Source: Erysipelotrichaceae bacterium (GTDB lineage: Bacteria > Bacillota_I > Bacilli_A > Erysipelotrichales > Erysipelotrichaceae). From it: a stretch of 64,000 bases of DNA. Within the stretch, counting starts at the first letter, position 1. The number at the start of each line of letters is the position of its first letter. Location: positions 1 through 64,000 of the forward strand of contig DXZE01000001.1 of assembly GCA_019415435.1 (NCBI GenBank), in the 5' to 3' direction. The translations under genes were made by a program, and so were the position numbers. Shown piece after piece: positions 36,088-44,819 of this stretch. The notes under the pieces were generated by a model, which made no database searches, was not told the origin of the DNA, and saw only the letters and a list, made by a program, of their open reading frames with translations.

Positions 36088-36108
36088 CCACGGTCTAAAG
36101 ACACGTGG
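36088..36108. repeat. Hairpin at the tnpA-side end of the degenerate IS605 element
   Basis: CCACG-GTCT-AA-AGAC-A-CGTGG forms a 9-bp hairpin with one bulged A. Such sub-terminal imperfect hairpins are what TnpA recognises at IS200/IS605 ends. Confidence 0.6.
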
Positions 36109-36121
36109 ATTTCCACACCGC

Positions 36122-36226
36122 TATTTTTATGAAAAAACAGTAACGAACACTCTCGGCTTTTATGTCGGTTGGAAACCGGGTTTCGTTGCTGCAGGAATAT
36201 TTTATGCGTTTATATTAAAGCTGTAA
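36122..36226 (+). pseudogene. C-terminal membrane-protein fragment
   Basis: An open frame without a start encodes a polar stretch and then a membrane segment (FYVGWKPGFVAAGIFYAFILKL) before TAA. It directly abuts the end of the IS605 element, so it is probably the tail of a membrane-protein gene cut off by the element. I cannot name the family. The following 50 nt up to the ftsZ terminator hold nothing recognisable. Confidence 0.35.
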
Positions 36227-36275
36227 AGAGGTCAGAAACACTCTGTATAGATTTGAAACATTGTGTATACAGGCA

Positions 36276-36303
36276 TTAAAAAAAGCTGCCTTATGGCAGC
36301 TTA
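36276..36303 (-). terminator. ftsZ terminator
   Basis: AGCTGCC / GGCAGCT stem with a tetraloop, followed by seven T on the minus strand, 12 nt after the ftsZ stop. Confidence 0.9.
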
Positions 36304-36314
36304 TACATATAAAC

Positions 36315-37442
36315 TTAGTTCTTTCGGAAGAAGCCAGGGATGACATTATCATCTTCATCGTCATCATCAGAGACACCGAATGTTACATCATCGACATCAT
36401 CTTCTGCGACAACATTGTCATTCTTCTTTGTGTTATCAGCCTTGGATCCAGCAGATACAGGACTCTTTTCAGAAGCAGGTCCATCGCTAGGAATCATATC
36501 AGGCTTTGGAAGATCAAATCCTGTTGCGATCACAGATACGATGATGGAATCACCAATCTTATCATTGATGGCAACACCGAAGATGATATCAATATCATTT
36601 CCAGCTGCCTGTCTGATATAATCAACTGCTTCACTTGCATCATAAGCGGACATTGTAGCACCACCGGTTACGTTGATGATGGCACTCTTTGCGCCCTGGA
36701 TAGAAGCTTCCAGTAATGGACACTGAATAGCTCTTTCAGCAGCTTCCTTGGCCTTGTCATCGCCATCAGCCATACCAATTCCGAATAATGCAGAACCCTG
36801 TCCTTCCATGACGGACTTGATATCCGCAAAGTCAAGGTTGATCATTGCCGGTACAGCAATCAGATCAGTGATTGTCTGAACACCCTGACGCAGGATGTTA
36901 TCTGCTTCCTTGAATGCATCTTCGAATGGAATATGACCGATAACTTCCAATACCTTGTTATTGGAGATAATGATCAGAGAATCTACATATTCCTTTAACT
37001 GTTCCAGACCCTGTTCAGCCTGAATCATTCTCTTCTTGCCTTCAAATGAGAATGGCTTTGTGACGATACCCACGGTCAGACATCCCATTTCCTTGGCTAC
37101 CTTGGCAAATAATGGAGCAGCACCAGTTCCGGTTCCACCACCCATTCCAGCTGTGAGGAACACCATATCTGCACCTTCCATTGCCTGACGGATTGCATCT
37201 TCTGATTCAACTGCAGCCTTACGTCCATTATCCGGATTACCTCCGGCACCAAGGCCTTCCTTACCAAGCTGAATCTTGTTTGCAACCGGCGAAATATCCA
37301 GTGCCTGCAGGTCTGTATTTGCTACATAGAACTCTACACCCTGCACGCCTTCCTGTACCATACGGTTTACCGCATTGCTTCCGGCACCGCCGATACCGAA
37401 AACTTTGATCTTTGCTATCTGGTTATACTCTAAATCTGCCAT
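36315..37442 (-). CDS. ftsZ: Cell division protein FtsZ
   Basis: Tubulin-like GTPase forming the Z ring. It has 375 residues. [13 protein letters not shown] is at about 16-28 and the tubulin signature [10 protein letters not shown] at 101-110. The core ends near 318. An acidic linker (about 340-366) follows, and the C-terminal peptide VIPGFFRKN is the docking site for partners such as FtsA. SD AGGTAAGG precedes the ATG. It follows ftsA as usual. Unlike the typical dcw cluster, no mur genes are adjacent. Confidence 0.98.
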   Translation of the reverse strand: MADLEYNQIAKIKVFGIGGAGSNAVNRMVQEGVQGVEFYVANTDLQALDISPVANKIQLGKEGLGAGGNPDNGRKAAVESEDAIRQAMEGADMVFLTAGMGGGTGTGAAPLFAKVAKEMGCLTVGIVTKPFSFEGKKRMIQAEQGLEQLKEYVDSLIIISNNKVLEVIGHIPFEDAFKEADNILRQGVQTITDLIAVPAMINLDFADIKSVMEGQGSALFGIGMADGDDKAKEAAERAIQCPLLEASIQGAKSAIINVTGGATMSAYDASEAVDYIRQAAGNDIDIIFGVAINDKIGDSIIVSVIATGFDLPKPDMIPSDGPASEKSPVSAGSKADNTKKNDNVVAEDDVDDVTFGVSDDDDEDDNVIPGFFRKN

Positions 37443-37460
37443 GTCCTTACCTCTTGCCTG

Positions 37461-38726
37461 TTATTTCTTCCCCTCAAGGAACAATCCCTTCAGTTTACTT
37501 GTAATCGTATCTTCTTTGTTTGTGCTGCCGGGTGTCTTATCCCGGTACGAAACAGCTTTTTCAAATGCATCCATATCCAGACTGTCTTCTGCATATCCAT
37601 ATACAGGCATCTTATCCTGATATGCATAAAAAAGTCCGAGCGCAGCAGTCAGTCCTGCATTCCTTCCACCTAATGTATCAGGAATATAATACCGGACTTC
37701 CGTCTGCAGTCTGTCTCTGATGAGATGATCCAGACCCTCTGTTTCGCCGCCTTCGCCTGTAATAATAACAGTTGTTTCACCAGCTTGCAAGATTGGCTCA
37801 CAAGTCTTCTGGATCGCATTCAGCCATAAATCAACGTCATTTCTGACACAGTCAACAAGCTGCTGTTCACTGATCGTATGTGTTTTTCCTTCTGCGCTCC
37901 ATATATGTACAGGATTGGAAGAGCATACCTTCTGATCCAGTCGCACTGAATACTTTAACAGCTCTACTGCTGTATTTACAGGTATGCCATACTTTTCAAC
38001 AACCGGCTGTACCAGAGTACCGATGCCTGTAGGCATCACGGCTGCAGTCATCAGTCTTCCCTTTCTTAATAAGCCAAGCGTTGTATTGTATCTTTCAACC
38101 TTCAATACAACAACCTGCTTGTTAACAGACTGTTCAAACAAAGCTGCTTCCTTGCCTACAGCATAGATATCAGGGAAGATATCCAATACCTGTAGTCCTG
38201 CTTTTTCTACGCATGTAACTAAGTCATAGGAAAGCTTTCTGTCTGCACATAAGAGATCAATGTCTACTGACATCTGATCACATTTCTCTCCTAATGGAAT
38301 TCTTCTTGTGGCTATTCCATTAATAATATATTTCACACATACTGTCTGGATTAAAGCGTATTCCTTACCAATACTGACACTCTCTGCTTTTTCCACAGCA
38401 TTGCGTACATCTTGGATCGTGATTTTTCCATCAATGCCATCAATATTAACTGTGGAACGTACCGAATAACGCTTTAAACGATAAGACGGCATAGCCAGTA
38501 ATATCTTTTTAATATCAGCGCCAAGCATCTTCTTCGTATTCTCAGCTGCCTTCTTCAATGCACCGGTAATTGCTTCGGCATTGACTACCTTATTAAATGA
38601 GAGACCATCACATGGAATCCGCTCTACTTTAATAATATTGAATCTGGTATTGAAAAACTCGCCAACGATCAGGCGAACCTCATGGTCAGAAATTTCTGTT
38701 GCAGCAAATATCTGTTTATCGCTCAT
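37461..38726 (-). CDS. ftsA: Divergent cell division protein FtsA
   Basis: Actin-like membrane tether for FtsZ, identified by position before ftsZ, by SHS2-like and PTGIGTL segments, and by the C-terminal amphipathic helix (TSKLKGLFLEGKK). It has 421 residues. The nucleotide-binding motifs are badly degraded: the phosphate-1 loop is AATEISDHEV instead of a G[DE]xG[TS] loop, and the phosphate-2 region is VLKVERYNTT instead of D[IL]GGGTT. Only the adenosine motif (ITGEGGETEGL) is near normal. ATP binding is doubtful. SD AAAGGAG fixes the start at 38726; a longer in-frame start has no SD. Confidence 0.88.
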   Translation of the reverse strand: MSDKQIFAATEISDHEVRLIVGEFFNTRFNIIKVERIPCDGLSFNKVVNAEAITGALKKAAENTKKMLGADIKKILLAMPSYRLKRYSVRSTVNIDGIDGKITIQDVRNAVEKAESVSIGKEYALIQTVCVKYIINGIATRRIPLGEKCDQMSVDIDLLCADRKLSYDLVTCVEKAGLQVLDIFPDIYAVGKEAALFEQSVNKQVVVLKVERYNTTLGLLRKGRLMTAAVMPTGIGTLVQPVVEKYGIPVNTAVELLKYSVRLDQKVCSSNPVHIWSAEGKTHTISEQQLVDCVRNDVDLWLNAIQKTCEPILQAGETTVIITGEGGETEGLDHLIRDRLQTEVRYYIPDTLGGRNAGLTAALGLFYAYQDKMPVYGYAEDSLDMDAFEKAVSYRDKTPGSTNKEDTITSKLKGLFLEGKK

Positions 38727-38880
38727 GAAGTCTCCTTTCAAACAACATATTAAGTTTATCACAAAAAAAGGCAGATAAAACAACACAATGACATAATGTT
38801 TCAGATATTCATGCTGAAATCAGACACTGTATTCAGTTTAACCATTTCATTTATTTACTCTCTGGAAGTTCATTTTTCTA

Positions 38881-38909
38881 TTGCAAACAGGCCTGTTCTA
38901 TGTTAAATT
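38881..38909 (+). promoter_or_regulatory. rpmB promoter
   Basis: -35 TTGCAA (38881-38886), 17-nt spacer and -10 TAAATT (38904-38909), about 35 nt before the rpmB start. Confidence 0.6.
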
Positions 38910-38944
38910 AATCAAGCATTTATGAGCGAAGGAGGTTATGGTAT

Positions 38945-39151
38945 ATGTCAAGAGTTTGTGCCGTATCCGGTAAGAAAGCGTTAAGTGGAAACAGACGTTC
39001 TCATTCTCTGCGTGCTACAAGAAGACGCTGGGATGTCAATCTGCAGAAAGTTCATATGATTATTGATGGCAAACCACAGACAGTCAGAGTTTCTGCACGT
39101 ACATTAAAGACACTGAAGTCCAAGAACGCCAAGGCAGTAGTCAAGGCCTGA
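38945..39151 (+). CDS. rpmB: 50S ribosomal protein L28
   Basis: A 68-residue L28 with the usual [17 protein letters not shown] start and [12 protein letters not shown] end. SD AAGGAGG precedes the ATG. It is monocistronic on the plus strand with its own promoter and a shared terminator. In many Bacillota it stands alone next to thiN and rpe, as here. Confidence 0.96.
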   Translation: MSRVCAVSGKKALSGNRRSHSLRATRRRWDVNLQKVHMIIDGKPQTVRVSARTLKTLKSKNAKAVVKA

Positions 39152-39160
39152 GTCAGGATA

Positions 39161-39191
39161 TAAAAAGAGATTCCTTATGGAATCTTTTTTT
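39161..39191. terminator. Bidirectional terminator, rpmB and thiN
   Basis: GATTCC / GGAATC stem with TTAT loop, flanked by A5 and T7, functional on both strands. Confidence 0.88.
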
Positions 39192-39798
39192 ATGCCTGAT
39201 CCTTTGTCTGCATGACCAGCACTTTTCCTTCATGAACATGCAGGATACCTGTATCCCCTGTTATTTCATTCGATACGGTATAGAGATCCTGTTGGGTTAA
39301 TGTACGGTGATCCAAAGGATATGCAAAGCCATCTAAGGTAATAACTGCCTTTGTATCGGTAAAGAAAGAAATATAAGGATACTCTTTTTTAGAGATTGTA
39401 TAGTCTCCTTCTTTTACAGCATGAATCAGATTGCATCGATCATGAAGCCATATAATACCCGGATACTTCATCGCAATACGCAGATTGATCAGAGAATGAT
39501 CCATTCTGGCACCTGTTGCCCCACATAACCATATTTCATCATAGCCACGATCCATAGCCGCATGAATAGCTGCCTCCGCGTCTGTATTATCCTTGATAGG
39601 ATTTAACTCCACCACTTCATCCGCATAAGCTCTTATCTTTTTCAGATCTGCTTTATCTATGGAATCAAAGTCTCCTATGGCAAGCTTCATATGGATACCT
39701 AGATCCGCTAATTCCAAAGCACCTTTATCAGCACCGATGAAATCCCCATCCAGGGATTTGAAGTCATCCTGAAGCTTTAAGGCTATTAAAGCGCGCAT
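39190..39798 (-). CDS. thiN: Thiamine pyrophosphokinase
   Basis: Converts thiamine to TPP with ATP. It has 202 residues. Family motifs are seen: GADKGA (22-27), IGDFDSI (41-47), PIKDNTDAEAAI (67-78) and CGATGARMDHSLINL (about 92-106). It overlaps the rpe stop by 13 nt and ends the prpC-prkC-rsgA-rpe-thiN operon, a standard Bacillota order. Confidence 0.93.
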   Translation of the reverse strand: MRALIALKLQDDFKSLDGDFIGADKGALELADLGIHMKLAIGDFDSIDKADLKKIRAYADEVVELNPIKDNTDAEAAIHAAMDRGYDEIWLCGATGARMDHSLINLRIAMKYPGIIWLHDRCNLIHAVKEGDYTISKKEYPYISFFTDTKAVITLDGFAYPLDHRTLTQQDLYTVSNEITGDTGILHVHEGKVLVMQTKDQA

Positions 39799-40436
39799 AG
39801 TGATGCTGCTGCCTTCCTGATATCATTCTTGAAGATATAGCTGCCAGCTACCAGTACATCTACACCAGCATCTGCACAAAGCTTACCTGTTTCCAGATTA
39901 ATACCGCCATCTACTTCTAACAATGCTTTGGAGTCAGCCCTCGTACACATATCCTTAATGGCAGCGATTCTTCCCGGAGCTTCTTCCTGGAACTTCTGAC
40001 CGCCAAAGCCCGGTTCTACACTCATGACAAGTATCAGATCTGCTTCATTAAGAAATGGCTGTAATACCGATACATCTGTATGAGGACGGATAGAGATACC
40101 TGCTTTCTTTCCACGTTTATGAATCTTATCAAACAGATGATGTATCTTTTCTTCACCGTCTAATGCTTCATAGTGAAAAGTCACTATATCAGCACCTGCA
40201 TCAATAAATATATCGGAATAATATTCCGGATCAGATACCATCAGATGTACGTCTTTTACTAAAGAACTGGATCTGCAGAAAGCCTTCAGAATATCTGGTC
40301 CAAAAGTAATGTTAGGCACAAAGTGTCCATCCATGACATCATAGTGAATCCATTCCGCTTTAGAATCATTCAATGCTTCTATCTGTCCCTTTGTATCACT
40401 GTAATCCAGTGATAATACGCTTGGCGCAACTATCAT
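39786..40436 (-). CDS. rpe: Ribulose-phosphate 3-epimerase
   Basis: TIM-barrel epimerase of the pentose phosphate pathway. It has 216 residues. Catalytic and metal residues are in APSVLSLDYSD (start), HYDVMDGHFVPN (30s), VHLMV, VMSVEPGFGGQKF and EVDGGIN. Its ATG overlaps the rsgA stop (TGATG). Confidence 0.97.
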   Translation of the reverse strand: MIVAPSVLSLDYSDTKGQIEALNDSKAEWIHYDVMDGHFVPNITFGPDILKAFCRSSSLVKDVHLMVSDPEYYSDIFIDAGADIVTFHYEALDGEEKIHHLFDKIHKRGKKAGISIRPHTDVSVLQPFLNEADLILVMSVEPGFGGQKFQEEAPGRIAAIKDMCTRADSKALLEVDGGINLETGKLCADAGVDVLVAGSYIFKNDIRKAAASLCAL

Positions 40437-41305
40437 CAGTACTTTACCTTCCTCTCCTGTATGATCTGCAATACCTGCAGATAATCCTCATATCTTGTTT
40501 CAGGTACTTCACCGCGTTCTACAGCCTCTTTAATGGCACAATCAGGTTCATTCTGATGAATGCAGTCATTAAAACGGCACTTGCCTATATATGGCACAAA
40601 ATCAGGTACATAGTTACCTAATTCATCCGCTTCTATATGGGAGAAATCCAGGGAAGAAAAACCTGGTGTATCGGCGACTAATCCTCCTGCAACAGAATGC
40701 AGTTCATTGTGTCTTGTGGTATGTCTGCCTCTGCCTAAGGCTTTGGATATCTCTTGCGTAGCTAAATGGAATGATGGTTCTAACTGGTTTAATAAGGTAC
40801 TCTTGCCTGCCCCAGACTGTCCTGTTAAGACAGATACCTTTCCTTTTAAAAATCCGGCAAGAGAAGGATCTAAAGAGCCCTTGGCAGTACGGATAACCTG
40901 CATTGGTCCTCTTTCATATTCCTCAATATGCTTTTCAGTTCGTTCATCAATGCCAAGATCACACTTTGTGACTATTAACATAGGCTTTAAACCACTTGCC
41001 ATAATTAACATGCTTAAGCGGTCTATTAAAACAGGTGAAAAGTCAGGATCTTTTACACTCATGACAATCAATACCTGATCAACATTTGCGACAGCTGGCC
41101 TGCGCATGGAGTTCTTACGGGGAAGAATCTTTTCTATAACCCAGCGGTTATCTGTATAGTTACACATAACCATATCCCCTGTAACAGGTACTGACTGACG
41201 ACGTATCTTTCCTGTCAGAATTGCATCATAGCGGTTATTGTCTTCATCCAGAACTGTATATTCCTTGGAAACAATCTTTATAATTCTAGCCTTCATATCC
41301 ACCAT
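40436..41305 (-). CDS. rsgA: Ribosome small-subunit GTPase RsgA
   Basis: Circularly permuted GTPase acting in late 30S assembly. It has 289 residues. The OB fold is N-terminal, then G4 (TKCD, 113-116), G1 (GQSGAGKS, 162-169) and G3 (DTPG) in the permuted order. A C-terminal zinc finger follows (CRFNDCIHQNEPDC). It starts at TAATG overlapping the prkC stop. Confidence 0.97.
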   Translation of the reverse strand: MVDMKARIIKIVSKEYTVLDEDNNRYDAILTGKIRRQSVPVTGDMVMCNYTDNRWVIEKILPRKNSMRRPAVANVDQVLIVMSVKDPDFSPVLIDRLSMLIMASGLKPMLIVTKCDLGIDERTEKHIEEYERGPMQVIRTAKGSLDPSLAGFLKGKVSVLTGQSGAGKSTLLNQLEPSFHLATQEISKALGRGRHTTRHNELHSVAGGLVADTPGFSSLDFSHIEADELGNYVPDFVPYIGKCRFNDCIHQNEPDCAIKEAVERGEVPETRYEDYLQVLQIIQERKVKY

Positions 41306-43026
41306 TAATAGTAATAAAGCGTGACATAGTTATCGTCTGTCTGGGTAAAGGATGTACCTGCGGCAGGATCACACTCTACAACAACCCCAACTGTTAGTTC
41401 ATCCAATTCTTCCTGGGTCATCTGAGTTGTATCACGGGCTGAAGTACGTACTTCTAATCCCATGCCTTCTAACTCTGCGGCGGCAGAGTTAATATCCATT
41501 CCCATGATATCCGTAGGAATTGTTACAGTTGGATAAGCACTGTAGACAAGGGTGATCTGGGCAGCTTTTGAAGGATCAAATAGCTGACCTGCTTCCAACT
41601 GTTCCTGGCGAATGATTGTACCAGGTGTCTCCGAGCTGGATTCTTCTTCTGCAGTAATCTTTAGATACGGATATTTATCTTCCAGATCTTTTTCTACATC
41701 CGTTATATTCTGACCAGTATAGTCATCTGCCTTAACGCCAATACCACTGGAAACAGTGATCGTGGCAGTTGTGTCTTTATTTACGGAAGTACCGGATTCA
41801 GGATCAGATGAAATAATGAGGCCAGAAGCTGTATCGGTTGTTAATTCATAGGTAATATGTTCCTTATCTAATGTAACGCCAGCTTCATTACATGCATCTG
41901 CGGCTTCTTCTATCGTCATACCGGTAATATCCGGCATTGTATGCTCGCCAAAGGAGATCGTACCATTACGAACCATGTTGTATAAAACAGCACTGCCTGC
42001 CCCAAGTAAAATAACCAGAACCATAATGATAACCAGCACTTTTGTATTACGGGTATGCTTTGGCTTTACCGGCTGCTTTTCACTTGTACGGTGTGTTTCC
42101 GGTTTATAATTTCTCTCTTCTTTTTCTTCCGGATGCTTTTCTGTTCTTGCATTATTGTTTTCTTTGACTACAGGTTTTAATACAAGTTTTCTTTCATTCA
42201 GTCTTTCTGGTCTTAAGCATGTCGAAACATCTCTTAACATCTCATCACAACTGCGATAGCGCTGATTAGGATCCTTGGCAGTCGCTCTTGTGATAATGTT
42301 TTCTACAGACTGCGGAACTGAAGAATTAACAGCCCTGATCGAAGGCATTGGTTCACGCATATGCTTTAAGGCTATCTGAACAGCCTGATCAGCCTTAAAA
42401 GGCACATCCCCTGCGAGCATTTCATAGAAACAGATACCTAAGGCATAGATATCGGATTGTGGAGAAGCTTTTTCTCCACGTGCAAGTTCAGGAGCCAGAT
42501 AGTGAACAGATCCCATGACATTATTTGCCTGGGTTAACTGCATCGATCCCTTGGCAGTCGCAATACCAAAGTCAAGAATCTTTATAGAACCATCTGCTTT
42601 AACGATGACGTTCTGCGGCTTTAAGTCACGATGAATGATGCCGCGGCTGTGCGCTTCTGCGATAGCTGAACACATCTGTTTCATGATATCCACGGCTTCT
42701 TCTGTAACTAATGGTCCACGGGAGCGTATAACCTGTTTTAAAGTCTTGCCAGGGACATATTCCATGACGATAAAGTGATGTCCCTTATAATCACCTACAT
42801 CATAGATTTCTACGATATTCGGATGAGCTAAGGCTGCGGCAGCCTGGGCTTCTCTTTCAAAGCGGAGAATACTGACCGCATCTGTAGATAAATCCGCACG
42901 TAAGATCTTGATCGCTACCTGACGATTTAAGATCGTATCTACTGCCAGGAAAACGTCAGCCATGCCTCCTTGACCAAGGTGAGAAACGACTTCATAACGA
43001 TTGGCAATTACATTTTTCTTATTCAT
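41305..43026 (-). CDS. prkC: Ser/Thr protein kinase with PASTA domains
   Basis: Membrane kinase sensing peptidoglycan or lipid II. It has 573 residues. The kinase domain covers about 11-270: GQGGMADV, K40, HRDLKPQN with D134, and DFG at 152. A cytoplasmic charged linker, one membrane helix (about 330-352, VLVIIMVLVILLG) and three PASTA repeats (from about 365, 432 and 502) follow. It overlaps prpC by ATGA, so kinase and phosphatase are produced together. Targets likely include division and wall proteins encoded nearby (inference). Confidence 0.96.
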   Translation of the reverse strand: MNKKNVIANRYEVVSHLGQGGMADVFLAVDTILNRQVAIKILRADLSTDAVSILRFEREAQAAAALAHPNIVEIYDVGDYKGHHFIVMEYVPGKTLKQVIRSRGPLVTEEAVDIMKQMCSAIAEAHSRGIIHRDLKPQNVIVKADGSIKILDFGIATAKGSMQLTQANNVMGSVHYLAPELARGEKASPQSDIYALGICFYEMLAGDVPFKADQAVQIALKHMREPMPSIRAVNSSVPQSVENIITRATAKDPNQRYRSCDEMLRDVSTCLRPERLNERKLVLKPVVKENNNARTEKHPEEKEERNYKPETHRTSEKQPVKPKHTRNTKVLVIIMVLVILLGAGSAVLYNMVRNGTISFGEHTMPDITGMTIEEAADACNEAGVTLDKEHITYELTTDTASGLIISSDPESGTSVNKDTTATITVSSGIGVKADDYTGQNITDVEKDLEDKYPYLKITAEEESSSETPGTIIRQEQLEAGQLFDPSKAAQITLVYSAYPTVTIPTDIMGMDINSAAAELEGMGLEVRTSARDTTQMTQEELDELTVGVVVECDPAAGTSFTQTDDNYVTLYYY

Positions 43027-43769
43027 CGTTTCTCTCCTTCCATATCAATTAAAACAATTGTGACATTATCAAAACCACCTGCATCTAAAGCAGATTTTAA
43101 TAATTTTCTTGCCCGTAAGGCAGGATCTGAAGAATGGTCTAAAAGAATCTCATTGATTCTTTCACTATCTACATATGCATGAAGACCATCCGAGCATAAC
43201 ATCATGCCATCCATATCTTCCTGATGCAGATCAATATCACTTCTGACATTCTCCCATACACCAAGGGCATTGGTTAAAACATTCTTCTTCGGATAGTTCT
43301 TTGCTTCTTCAAGGGTTAATTCACCATGTAAAAGCATGTCATTGACTAAAGAATGATCCGTTGTTAACTGTCTGACTCTGCCATCATGGAACCATGCATA
43401 GCATCTGGAATCACCGATATTGACTACCATCTTGCCAAACTGTGTGATCATTACACCGCATAAGGTTGTACCCATACCTTTAAATCGGGAATGGGATTGC
43501 CCATAGGCATAGATCTGACGGTTGGCTTCCTTAACCGCATCAGAAATCCATTTTCTGGTCTGATCCGGTTCTGTAAAAGCTTCGGTTTCACTAAAAGCCT
43601 TGGAAAAGAAACGCACAGCCATACGGCTGGCAATATCTCCGCCAAGATTACCGCCGATACCATCCGCAACAATCGCAAAAACATCATCAGCACTGTTAGC
43701 CGCAATGACATAACTGTCCTGATTGGATGATCTGATCAGTCCTTTATCTGTGATTCCGTAATATTTCAT
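43023..43769 (-). CDS. prpC: PP2C-type protein phosphatase
   Basis: Metal-dependent Ser/Thr phosphatase that reverses PrkC signalling. It has 248 residues. PP2C motifs are present: RSSNQDSY (13-20), IVADGIGGNLGGD (33-45), VNIGDSRCY, LTTDHSLVN and MLCSDGLHAYVD. It overlaps rlmN upstream by ATGA and prkC downstream by ATGA. Confidence 0.96.
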   Translation of the reverse strand: MKYYGITDKGLIRSSNQDSYVIAANSADDVFAIVADGIGGNLGGDIASRMAVRFFSKAFSETEAFTEPDQTRKWISDAVKEANRQIYAYGQSHSRFKGMGTTLCGVMITQFGKMVVNIGDSRCYAWFHDGRVRQLTTDHSLVNDMLLHGELTLEEAKNYPKKNVLTNALGVWENVRSDIDLHQEDMDGMMLCSDGLHAYVDSERINEILLDHSSDPALRARKLLKSALDAGGFDNVTIVLIDMEGEKR

Positions 43770-44812
43770 GAACTGCTCTTTGCCCTTTCATGTTTTGCAC
43801 GCAGCTGTCCGCATGCCGCATCGATGTCATCACCATGTTTCTGACGTAAAGTAGCCTTTACACCATGCTTCATCAATACATCATAGAAATGCAGGGCTCT
43901 CTTTTCACTGACACCCTGATAGCCGTTTTCATCTACTTCATTATATGGAATCAGATTAACATATGCATTCATGCCGCGAACAAGATTGGCTAATGTAACG
44001 GCCATCTCATCCGTGTCATTGACATCATGTAAAAGAATATATTCAAAAGTCAGACGGCGATGATTGTCTTCACTATAGGAGCGTAATGCGTCCATTAATT
44101 CATCTAAAGGATATGCCTTATCAATCGGCATCAGTTTACGGCGTAATTCATCTGTTGGTGCATGTAAGGATATGGCCAGATTGTATTGATAGTGCCCTTC
44201 GGCAAATTCACGGATCTTAGGTACTATGCCGCATGTTGAAATGGTGATATGTCTTGCACCTATTGCCAGGCCATGATCACTGTTAACAATCGAACAGAAA
44301 TTCAATACGTTATCATAGTTATCAAATGGTTCACCTGTACCCATGACAACAATGTTGTCTACTCTTCTGTCCTGTTCATCCAGCTGTTTCTGGACAAACA
44401 TAACTTCACCAACAATCTCACCAGCACTGAGATCTCTCTGTTTCTTTAAAAGACCGGAGGCACAGAAAGAACATCCCATGTTACAGCCTACCTGGGTAGT
44501 TACACATAAGGAATCACCAAAGTGAAAGTGCATCAAAACCAGCTCAACGCTGCTTCCATCGGTTAACTCGGCTAAAAACTTGATTGTACCGTCATGAGAT
44601 ACCTGTCTGTGAATCTCTTTGACAGGCATGATGTAATACTCTTTTTTTAATGCTTCAATTAATGAAGCAGGTAAGTCTGTCATTTCATCAAATGACATAA
44701 CTCTTTTTCTATACAGCCATGAAAAAATCTGCTTGGCACGATATGGCTTTTGTCCATACCCTGCAAGCATGGTTTCCATCTGTTTTAAATTCAGGTTATA
44801 AATTGTCTGCAT
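43766..44812 (-). CDS. rlmN: Dual-specificity RNA methyltransferase RlmN
   Basis: Radical SAM enzyme producing m2A2503 in 23S rRNA and m2A37 in tRNAs. It has 348 residues. The CX3CX2C motif is C110, C114 and C117 (CNMGCSFC). The C-terminal catalytic Cys is in DAACGQLR near 334. It is located between rsmB and prpC, the usual Bacillota order. Confidence 0.96.
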   Translation of the reverse strand: MQTIYNLNLKQMETMLAGYGQKPYRAKQIFSWLYRKRVMSFDEMTDLPASLIEALKKEYYIMPVKEIHRQVSHDGTIKFLAELTDGSSVELVLMHFHFGDSLCVTTQVGCNMGCSFCASGLLKKQRDLSAGEIVGEVMFVQKQLDEQDRRVDNIVVMGTGEPFDNYDNVLNFCSIVNSDHGLAIGARHITISTCGIVPKIREFAEGHYQYNLAISLHAPTDELRRKLMPIDKAYPLDELMDALRSYSEDNHRRLTFEYILLHDVNDTDEMAVTLANLVRGMNAYVNLIPYNEVDENGYQGVSEKRALHFYDVLMKHGVKATLRQKHGDDIDAACGQLRAKHERAKSSS

Positions 44813-44819
44813 ACGTTCT

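Larger units (their letters stand above)
32986..36135. mobile_element. Degenerate IS605-family element split by a 1.4-kb insertion
   Basis: The parts, from right to left, are: a hairpin end at 36088-36108; a tnpA remnant on the plus strand; the N-terminal part of tnpB on the minus strand (35780-35436); foreign DNA (about 35435-34040); the C-terminal part of tnpB (34036-33161); and a structured end at about 33160-32986 terminating in GGGTAGTTGACA. Divergent tnpA/tnpB fits IS605. The two tnpB halves join almost without loss. Ends are approximate. The element is inactive unless supplied in trans. Confidence 0.8.

Noticed and set aside
32986..36135. A CRISPR-Cas or other complete defence system in the accessory island.
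   Set aside because: No repeat-spacer array or effector is present; the nuclease remnant is TnpB of an IS605-type element.
36261..36716. A 151-codon plus-strand ORF opposite ftsZ.
   Set aside because: It starts in the ftsZ terminator and mirrors the ftsZ frame; no SD.
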